Source: Pseudomonas entomophila (GTDB lineage: Bacteria > Pseudomonadota > Gammaproteobacteria > Pseudomonadales > Pseudomonadaceae). Taken from it: DNA of 64,000 nucleotides. A model generated the notes under the pieces. It ran no database searches, was not told where the DNA came from, and was given only the letters and a program-made list of their open reading frames with translations. The position numbers and the translations under genes were made by a program. How positions within the stretch are numbered: the stretch's first letter is position 1; each line of letters begins with the position of its first letter. The stretch is taken from the NCBI RefSeq assembly GCF_018417595.1, contig NZ_CP070982.1, positions 4,329,001-4,393,000 on the forward strand, read 5' to 3'. Of this stretch, positions 58,792 through 64,000 are shown in pieces.

Positions 58792-59736
58792 ATGCCCCAC
58801 GACGCCTTCTGGCTCCCCGCCAGCGAGCATTGCAGCCTGTATGTGCACCAGTGGCTGCCGAGCAAACCGGTCAAGGCCGTGGTGTTGCTGGCCCATGGCA
58901 TGGCCGAGCACGCGGCGCGCTACCAGCGCCTGGGCCACGCCCTGAACGACGCGGGCTACGCCCTGTTCGCCCACGACCAGCGCGGCCATGGGCGCACCGC
59001 CGAGCTGGGCAGCCTGGGCCTGTTCGCCAGCCATAATGGCTGGAATGCCGTGGTCAACGACCTGGGCCTGCTGGCCCAGCACATCGGCCAGCAGTTCCCC
59101 GGCACGCCGCTGTTCCTGTTTGGCCACAGCATGGGCAGCTACATCGCCCAGGCCTACCTGCTGCACCACAGCGCCAGCCTGCAGGGGGCGATCCTCAGTG
59201 GCTCCAACTTCCAGCCCGTGGCGCTGTACCGCGCCGCGCGCCTGATCGCCCGGCTCGAAACCTGGCGCCAGGGCCCGCTGGGCAAGAGCGCGCTGATCGA
59301 CTGGCTGTCGTTCGGCTCGTTCAACAAGGCGTTCAAGCCCAACCGCACCGCCTTCGACTGGCTCAGCCGCGACGCGGCCGAGGTGGACAAGTACGTCGCC
59401 GACCCGCTGTGCGGCTATCGCTGCAGCAACCAGCTGTGGCTCGACCTGCTGCAGGGCCTGGCGCAGATCAGCCAGAAGAAGAACCTCGCGCAGATCGACC
59501 CGAACCTGCCGATCTTGGTGTTGGGCGGCGAATGTGATCCGGTGAGTGCCGGCAAGCGTCTCACCCTTTTGGCCGATGCCCTGCGCGCGACCGGCAACCG
59601 CCATGTGCAGTTGCGCGTCTACCCGGGCGCCCGGCACGAAGTGCTCAATGAAACCCATCGCGACGAGGTCACCGCCGACATCATCGGCTGGCTGGAGCAG
59701 GCGCTGGCCCTTGGCCGCCCTGCCCGCAGTGAATGA
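58792..59736 (+). CDS. Alpha/beta hydrolase of the monoglyceride lipase/lysophospholipase type (PA3301-like)
   Basis: A 314-residue serine hydrolase (Hydrolase_4 family). LLAHGMAEHAARYQRLGHAL provides the HG oxyanion motif, then FAHDQRGHGRT, the nucleophile elbow GHSMGS (serine about 110), an aspartate in LGGECDPVSAG and the histidine in YPGARHEVLNETHRDE. AAGGA lies 6 bases before the ATG. It could release fatty acids from monoacylglycerols or lysolipids, which the adjacent FadD enzymes would then activate; that link is inference from position. Confidence 0.9.
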   Translation: MPHDAFWLPASEHCSLYVHQWLPSKPVKAVVLLAHGMAEHAARYQRLGHALNDAGYALFAHDQRGHGRTAELGSLGLFASHNGWNAVVNDLGLLAQHIGQQFPGTPLFLFGHSMGSYIAQAYLLHHSASLQGAILSGSNFQPVALYRAARLIARLETWRQGPLGKSALIDWLSFGSFNKAFKPNRTAFDWLSRDAAEVDKYVADPLCGYRCSNQLWLDLLQGLAQISQKKNLAQIDPNLPILVLGGECDPVSAGKRLTLLADALRATGNRHVQLRVYPGARHEVLNETHRDEVTADIIGWLEQALALGRPARSE

Positions 59737-59770
59737 TAGGCCCCCTCGTCCACCGCTCAAGGAAGCCCCG

Positions 59771-60241
59771 ATGACCCAGGTCACCAACACGCCTTACGAA
59801 GCCCTCGAAGTCGGCCAGAAAGCCGAATACAAGAAGTCCGTCGAAGAGCGCGACATTCAGCTGTTCGCCGCGATGTCCGGTGACCACAACCCGGTGCACC
59901 TGGACGCCGAGTTCGCCGCCAAGAGCATGTTCCGCGAGCGCATCGCCCACGGCATGTTCAGCGGCGCGCTGATCAGCGCCGCGGTGGCCTGCACCCTGCC
60001 GGGCCCCGGCACCATCTACCTGGGGCAGCAGATGAGCTTCCAGAAGCCGGTGAAGATCGGCGACACCCTGACCGTGCGCCTGGAAATTCTCGAGAAGCTG
60101 CCCAAGTTCAAGGTGCGCATCGCCACCAACGTCTACAACCAGAACGACGAGCTGGTGGTCGAGGGCGAGGCCGAGATCCTGGCGCCACGCAAGCAGCAGA
60201 CCGTCGAGCTGGTGAGCCCGCCGAATTTCGTCGCTAGCTGA
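59771..60241 (+). CDS. phaJ: (R)-specific enoyl-CoA hydratase, MaoC/hot-dog fold (PhaJ1-like)
   Basis: A 156-residue hot-dog enzyme that hydrates trans-2-enoyl-CoA to (R)-3-hydroxyacyl-CoA and can feed beta-oxidation intermediates into polyhydroxyalkanoate. The hydratase 2 motif is complete: FAAMSGDHNPVHLDAEFAAK with the catalytic aspartate and histidine, then RIAHGMFSGALISA. Length and position after the hydrolase match PhaJ1 (PA3302) of P. aeruginosa. It begins 34 bases after the hydrolase stop with AAGGAAG upstream, so the two genes form an operon. Confidence 0.92.
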   Translation: MTQVTNTPYEALEVGQKAEYKKSVEERDIQLFAAMSGDHNPVHLDAEFAAKSMFRERIAHGMFSGALISAAVACTLPGPGTIYLGQQMSFQKPVKIGDTLTVRLEILEKLPKFKVRIATNVYNQNDELVVEGEAEILAPRKQQTVELVSPPNFVAS

Positions 60242-60300
60242 GCGGCTACCCCTGCCTGTCAAGGGTGTTCGACGGAAGCGTTTCAGTGCCCTGTAGATCG

Positions 60301-60403
60301 AGCGCCGCCTGCGCGGCGCATCGCGGCTGAAGCCGCTCCTACATTCTGGCCCCATCCACCTGTAGGAGCGGATTCATCCGCGATGCGCCGCGCCAGCGGC
60401 GCT
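60301..60403. repeat. Long inverted REP pair
   Basis: Arms 60301-60343 and 60361-60403 are inverted copies of about 43 bases (agcgccgc, gcgcatcgcggctgaagccg, ctcctaca), the longest dyad of the REP set here. It separates phaJ from the leftward sigma-factor operon. Confidence 0.88.
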
Positions 60404-60476
60404 CAATCTCAAGAACGCCACAAGGCAATCGCTCTACCCCGACCACTACTCCAACAATTTCCCACCAGACCTTGGC

Positions 60477-61718
60477 TCATGCGCCCAGCTCCCGCAGGCG
60501 CCGCTCGATATGCCGCCGCTCCGGCCCCTGGCGGGCCAACGCCAGGGCCTGGCGCCAGGCGCCGCGGGCCTGTTCGACATGGCCCAACTGCCGATGCAGC
60601 TCCGCCCGCGCGGCATGGGCCAGGTGGTAGTCGCCCAGCTCCCCCCGCTCGAGAATCGCCTCCACTGCCCGCAGCCCCACCGCCGCGCCATCGCGCCTGG
60701 CCAGCGCGGCCGCCCAGTTCAGCTCCACCACCGGCGACGGCCAGTGGCGCAGCAACAGCTCGTACAACCCGACGATCTCCGCCCAGTCCGTCGCCTCGGC
60801 GCTTGGAGCCTCGGCGTGCAGCGCGGCAATCGCCGCCTGCACGCTGTACGGGCCGATTTCTCGGCCACGCAGAGCCTGGCGCACCAGCTGGCAACCTTCC
60901 TCGATCTGCGCGCGATCCCACAGGCCACGGTCCTGCTCATCGAGCACCACCAGCTCACCCTCGTCGTCGCTGCGCGCATGCTGGCGCGACGCCTGCAGCA
61001 ACATCAGCGCCAGCAGGCCGAGCACTTCCGCGTCCGGCAGCAACTGCGCCAGCAGGCGCCCCAGGCGGATCGCCTCGTCGGTCAGCTCGCGGGTGACCAC
61101 ATCCTCCCCCGACGACGCCGAATAGCCCTCGTTGAACACCAGGTAGATCACCCGCAACACGCTCTCCAGGCGCTCGGGCAGCTCGGCCAGCGCCGGCACC
61201 TGGTACGGGATCTTCGCATCGCGAATCTTCGCCTTGGCCCGCACGATGCGCTGGGCGATGGTGGCCGGGCTCTGCAGGAAGGCGCGGGCGATCTGCTCGG
61301 TGGTCAGGTCGCAGACTTCACGCAGCGTCAGCGGCACCTGGGCATCGGCCGCCAGTGCCGGGTGGCAGCAGGTGAAGATCAAGCGCAGGCGGTCGTCGGC
61401 CAGCAGCTCCTCTTCGCCCGGGTCCTGGACCTCGCCTTCGAGCAGCATGATCAGGTCGGCCTGTGAACGGTCGAAACGGGCGCGCCGACGCAAGGCGTCG
61501 ATGGCCTTGAAGCGCCCGGTGGAGACCAGCCAGGCGCGCGGGTTGTCGGGGATGCCGTCGCGCTGCCAACGTTCCACGGCGATGAAGAAGGCATCGTGCA
61601 TGGCCTCCTCGGCCAGGTCGAAATCGCCCAGCAGGCGGATCAGCGTGGCCAGGATGCGCCGCGACTCCTGGCGGTAGACGGTCTCGACCTGCCGGCGAAC
61701 CTGTTCAGTGGGGGTCAT
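60477..61718 (-). CDS. ECF42-type RNA polymerase sigma factor with C-terminal helical extension
   Basis: A 413-residue extracytoplasmic-function sigma factor, about twice the usual ECF size. Sigma-2 about 15-85 (LGDFDLAEEAMHDAFFIAVE), sigma-4 about 125-180 (LTLREVCDLTTEQIARAFLQ, SPATIAQRIVRAKAKIRDA), then a long alpha-helical, TPR-like extension (FNEGYSASSGEDVVTRELTD, SVQAAIAALHAEAPSAEATD, ELNWAAALARRDGAAVG) typical of the ECF42/DUF6596 group. No anti-sigma gene is present; this group is thought to be controlled through the extension. It is the last gene of an operon with DGPF and SRPBCC partners, overlapping the preceding stop by one base. Confidence 0.93.
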   Translation of the reverse strand: MTPTEQVRRQVETVYRQESRRILATLIRLLGDFDLAEEAMHDAFFIAVERWQRDGIPDNPRAWLVSTGRFKAIDALRRRARFDRSQADLIMLLEGEVQDPGEEELLADDRLRLIFTCCHPALAADAQVPLTLREVCDLTTEQIARAFLQSPATIAQRIVRAKAKIRDAKIPYQVPALAELPERLESVLRVIYLVFNEGYSASSGEDVVTRELTDEAIRLGRLLAQLLPDAEVLGLLALMLLQASRQHARSDDEGELVVLDEQDRGLWDRAQIEEGCQLVRQALRGREIGPYSVQAAIAALHAEAPSAEATDWAEIVGLYELLLRHWPSPVVELNWAAALARRDGAAVGLRAVEAILERGELGDYHLAHAARAELHRQLGHVEQARGAWRQALALARQGPERRHIERRLRELGA

Positions 61719-62203
61719 CAGTCCGGCATCCGCTGGGTCACCACCTCCACCAGGCGGTCCAGGCTTTCTCCCCAGCCCTGGTGGAAGCCCATTTCCTCAT
61801 GGGCGCGGCAGTCGGCGGCGTTCCAGTGCCAGGCGCGGGCGGTGTAGCGGGTCTTGCCCTGCTCGTCGTCGAAGCTGACCACCGCGGTCATGAAGGCCTT
61901 GTCGGAGGGCAGCCAGCCAGGGCGGAAGGCATCGGTGAACACCAGCCGGTGCGGCGCATGGATTTCCAGGAACACGCCCTGGTGGGGGTACTCGGTACCG
62001 TCGGGGGCGCGCATGAGGGTGCGGAACAACCCGCCCGGCCATAACTGCATCTCGCATTCCGGGGTGGTCATGCCATGGGGGCCCCACCACTGCATCAGCC
62101 ACTCCGGCTCGGTCCAGGCGCGGAACACCTTGGCGGGCGGGGCGTCGATCAGGCGGCTGATGGCCAGCTCATGCTGGGGTTGTGCCGGTTGTACCAGAGT
62201 CAT
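61718..62203 (-). CDS. SRPBCC / AHSA1-like ligand-binding protein
   Basis: A 161-residue START/Bet v1-fold protein: HELAISRLIDAPPAKVFRAW, TEPEWLMQWWGPHGMTTPEC, LFRTLMRAPDGTEYPHQGVF and a C-terminal helix GWGESLDRLVEVVTQRMPD. Such AHSA1-like proteins bind small hydrophobic ligands and often accompany ECF sigma factors of this type. Its stop shares one base with the sigma-factor start, implying translational coupling. Ligand unknown. Confidence 0.9.
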   Translation of the reverse strand: MTLVQPAQPQHELAISRLIDAPPAKVFRAWTEPEWLMQWWGPHGMTTPECEMQLWPGGLFRTLMRAPDGTEYPHQGVFLEIHAPHRLVFTDAFRPGWLPSDKAFMTAVVSFDDEQGKTRYTARAWHWNAADCRAHEEMGFHQGWGESLDRLVEVVTQRMPD

Positions 62204-62224
62204 TGTTGTCGTTCTCCATCCGGT

Positions 62225-62569
62225 TCAGGGTTGCAGTTCGCGCACCGGCCGCACCTCGACGCTGCCGACCCGCGCCGCCGGGATGCCCTTGGCGATGTTC
62301 AGCGCCTCGTTGAGGTCGCGGGCGTCGACCAGGTAGAAGCCGGCCAGCTGCTCTTTCGTCTCGGCAAAGGGGCCGTCGGTCAGGCTCATGCGGCCACCGC
62401 GCACGCGCACCGTGGTGGCGGTTTGCACGGGCTTGAGCGCCTCGGCGGCGAGCATCCGCCCGGAGCCCTGGATGGACTCGGCGTAGGCCATGCATTCGGC
62501 GTCTTCGGGGCTGTCGGGCAGGCTGTGCAGCAACCCCTCGTCACAATAGACCAGGCACAGGTATTTCAT
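62225..62569 (-). CDS. YciI-like DGPF-domain protein
   Basis: A 114-residue ferredoxin-like-fold protein, MKYLCLVYCDEGLLHSLPDS, with the hallmark TDGPFAETKEQLAGFYLVDA that names the DGPF domain, and an IPAARVGSVEVRPVRE end. DGPF proteins are the conserved genomic partners of ECF42 sigma factors and their regulated targets in studied cases. It lies 21 bases upstream of the SRPBCC gene. Molecular function unknown. Confidence 0.92.
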   Translation of the reverse strand: MKYLCLVYCDEGLLHSLPDSPEDAECMAYAESIQGSGRMLAAEALKPVQTATTVRVRGGRMSLTDGPFAETKEQLAGFYLVDARDLNEALNIAKGIPAARVGSVEVRPVRELQP

Positions 62570-62611
62570 GATCGTCTCCAGGGTGAGGTGGCGATAGGCG
62601 GTCGACGGCGT

Positions 62612-63037
62612 TCAGGGTTTGAGATCGAACAGCGCTTTTTGCGTTTCCATGTCGAACGGCGCCGACCAGTGCTCATGGATCACCTGCCACTGCCCGGCAT
62701 TGCGCCGGTAGCCCACGGTGACGCGCATGAAGCCGCACTGGCTTTCGTCGTCCGCCGGGCCGCAGCGGTTGAGCCAGTGGGCCAGGCCCAGGTCGCCGTC
62801 GGCATGCACGGCCAGTTGCGCCACCTCGAACACCATGGGGCCGGTGCAGTAGCCCATGCACATTTCCCAGTGCGCTCGGTAGGCGGCCTTGCCCTTGAAT
62901 TGCAGGGCCTGGATGGCGTCGAAGGCGAGGATGTCGTCGGCGTAGGGGGCGACGATGCGCGCCACGTCGCGCTCGCGCACGGCCTCGATCCAACCTGCGA
63001 TCAACTGGCGAATTTCGTTTTCGGCTGCGGTGTTCAT
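62612..63037 (-). CDS. NTF2-like (SnoaL-type) protein, first gene of the ECF42 operon
   Basis: A 141-residue cone-shaped NTF2-fold protein: NEIRQLIAGWIEAVRERDVA, YADDILAFDAIQALQFKGKA, YRAHWEMCMGYCTGPMVFEV and the C-terminal YRRNAGQWQVIHEHWSAPFD. It could bind or modify a small ligand. GGAGAAAACACCG precedes the ATG. It is the promoter-proximal gene of the operon, 57 bases downstream of a predicted ECF42 start site. Function unknown. Confidence 0.9.
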   Translation of the reverse strand: MNTAAENEIRQLIAGWIEAVRERDVARIVAPYADDILAFDAIQALQFKGKAAYRAHWEMCMGYCTGPMVFEVAQLAVHADGDLGLAHWLNRCGPADDESQCGFMRVTVGYRRNAGQWQVIHEHWSAPFDMETQKALFDLKP

Positions 63038-63100
63038 CGGTGTTTTCTCCGAAGCATCTTCAGCAAGTGGTGCCGGGGCATTCCGGCGCCTTCAACACTG

Positions 63101-63127
63101 GTCGAACGGGAAAACGGCAAATCGACA
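63101..63127 (-). promoter_or_regulatory. Candidate ECF42-dependent promoter of the sigma operon
   Basis: On the minus strand TGTCGA (63127-63122), a 17-base spacer and CGAC (63104-63101) match the motif reported for ECF42 sigma factors (TGTCGA at -35 and CGA/TC at -10). It lies directly upstream of the first gene, so the operon is probably autoregulated. The consensus is quoted from memory of the Streptomyces work. Confidence 0.65.
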
Positions 63128-63142
63128 ACTGCCCGCGATTTT

Positions 63143-63595
63143 TCAGTCGAGGGGCGCGACCGGCTTGAGGAAGTACACCACCCGCTCGGTCTCGGCAAAG
63201 CCCAGGGCCGCGTGCATATGCTGGCTACCAAGGTTGTCCAGCGCGGCGTCCGAGGCCAGTTCGCGGCAGCCTTTGCCGGCCGCCCAGCGTTCGACGGCCG
63301 CGATCAGCTGGCGGGCGATGCCCTGGCCGCGCCGGGCCGGCTCGACGAAGATGCCTTCGAGGTACGCCACCGGCGACGTATTGCTGCCATTGACGTAGTC
63401 ATGGCGCACCGACGCCTCGGCCAGCCCTAGCGCCCCGCCCTGCTCGTCGTACGCCAACAGGGCCACGAAGGTATCGGGGCGGAGGGCAATATCGGCCATT
63501 TCCGCCAGGTGCTCGGCCGCCGCGCTGTCGGGCCAGAGGGCACTGCGCAGGTGCAGCCAGGCCGGGGTGGTCGGGTCGGTGCAAGGGTGGATCAT
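63143..63595 (-). CDS. GNAT acetyltransferase resembling aminoglycoside 6'-N-acetyltransferases
   Basis: A 150-residue GNAT-fold enzyme, MIHPCTDPTTPAWLHLRSAL, with SALWPDSAAAEHLAEMA, LAYDEQGGALGLAEASVRHD and the acetyl-CoA loop VEPARRGQGIARQLIAAVER. The GSNTSPVAYLEGIFVEP stretch and LASDAALDNLGSQHMHAALG are the pattern of chromosomal AAC(6')-I-like proteins. Whether it modifies an aminoglycoside or another amine is not settled. GGAG lies 6 bases before the ATG at 63595; the frame is open to 63736 without similarity. It lies just upstream of the ECF42 promoter. Confidence 0.87.
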   Translation of the reverse strand: MIHPCTDPTTPAWLHLRSALWPDSAAAEHLAEMADIALRPDTFVALLAYDEQGGALGLAEASVRHDYVNGSNTSPVAYLEGIFVEPARRGQGIARQLIAAVERWAAGKGCRELASDAALDNLGSQHMHAALGFAETERVVYFLKPVAPLD

Positions 63596-63623
63596 GATCG
63601 CTCCAGGGGAATCCAGATTTCCA

Positions 63624-63968
63624 TCAGGGCTTGCGGGGCCGTCGGGACCAAACCACCTCATCACTATCACCGCAATAAACCAAAGTCTTCTTAGTTGAGT
63701 CAAGCAACCAAAACACGTACCCAGTAGTTTGACCAAGTATTAACTGCAAATCACCCGACGACTCAAACCTCCAAACATGCCACCCACCATCAAAAACCAT
63801 CAAATATACAAAGTCTTCTTTCTGATCTATTATTTTTCTCCAAAAATTCGCATCATAAAAACTACCCGCCTCGCTCAAGCAGTTTGGATCAAGCCCACGA
63901 TCACCTCTATAGAAAGTCTTTCTTATATGATTCAAGAACCCATCCAACTCCAAACCAGTAAAATGCAT
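63624..63968 (-). CDS. Unrecognised AT-rich gene at the window edge, possibly an immunity-type protein
   Basis: At least 114 residues: MHFTGLELDGFLNHIRKTFY, FWRKIIDQKEDFVYLMVFDG, GWHVWRFESSGDLQLILGQT and LVYCGDSDEVVWSRRPRKP. The composition (about 40% GC, A/T-rich third positions) differs sharply from neighbours and resembles the cdiI and toxin-tail region. Small acidic, aromatic-rich proteins of this kind often are immunity proteins of polymorphic toxins, but no family was recognised. The frame remains open to the window end, so an upstream start (TTG at 63992 or beyond) is possible and the gene may be partial. Confidence 0.6.
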   Translation of the reverse strand: MHFTGLELDGFLNHIRKTFYRGDRGLDPNCLSEAGSFYDANFWRKIIDQKEDFVYLMVFDGGWHVWRFESSGDLQLILGQTTGYVFWLLDSTKKTLVYCGDSDEVVWSRRPRKP

Positions 63969-64000
63969 AGCTTCAATAGAATTACCCAGCAATTCTTCCT

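Noticed and set aside
1..64000. tRNA, rRNA, prophage integrase, attachment sites or replication origin
   Set aside because: None was recognised on either strand; no cloverleaf-like segment, integrase gene or DnaA-box cluster was seen by eye.

Overview
The window is high-GC (roughly 62-65%) gammaproteobacterial chromosome. Gene content, gene order and the REP-type palindromes that fill many gene ends (core close to 'cgggtaaacccgctcctaca') point to Pseudomonas, most likely the P. putida group. Orders that I recall from P. aeruginosa are visible: guanidinobutyrase with its LysR regulator, symporter and a small Anr-box gene (the PA1413-PA1422 area), and hrpA-fadD1-fadD2-hydrolase-phaJ1 (the PA3297-PA3302 area). 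Species identity is inferred from memory of these families, not from a search.

Layout. 1-9.5 kb: an Aer-type chemoreceptor (cut by the window start), a guanidinobutyrate catabolic locus (LysR, gbuA, Na+/solute symporter), a 42-codon gene behind an Anr/FNR-like box, a LysR/MFS divergent pair, a RelE-type toxin-antitoxin pair and an EamA exporter. 9.5-28.3 kb is an accessory region: an orphan barstar-like gene, an IS3-family element, an IS256-family element with an 8-bp target duplication, then a contact-dependent-inhibition/two-partner-secretion locus transcribed leftwards (cdiB, a 4065-residue cdiA with a HINT domain before its toxin tail, and an Imm8-type immunity gene), a small periplasmic protein and a BrnT/BrnA toxin-antitoxin pair.

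28.3-38.5 kb: a DEAD-box RNA helicase, a YbdG-like mechanosensitive channel, and then the most interesting locus of the window, 31.4-36.6 kb. It has four co-directional genes (Fsr-like MFS exporter, PLP aminotransferase, heme-oxygenase-like diiron-type oxidase, phosphoenolpyruvate phosphomutase) facing a convergent LysR regulator. PEP mutase carries the diagnostic EDK-x5-NS signature, so the operon should make a C-P bonded compound: PEP to phosphonopyruvate, then probably phosphonoalanine, then an oxidative step, then export. I do not recognise this combination as a characterised pathway.

38.5-60.3 kb is mostly conserved core: azoreductase, LysR, alpha/beta hydrolase, periplasmic cyclophilin, ABC exporter, DUF482 acyltransferase-like protein, a porin, a FabH-like ketoacyl-ACP synthase, HrpA, a gamma-glutamyl-polyamine synthetase/oxidase pair, tandem acyl-CoA synthetases, a monoglyceride-lipase-like hydrolase and an (R)-specific enoyl-CoA hydratase. 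60.4-63.6 kb is an ECF42-type sigma-factor operon (NTF2-like, DGPF/YciI, SRPBCC, sigma) with a visible promoter of the sequence expected for that sigma group, next to a GNAT acetyltransferase. The last 350 bases are strikingly AT-rich and hold an unrecognised, possibly immunity-like gene at the window edge.
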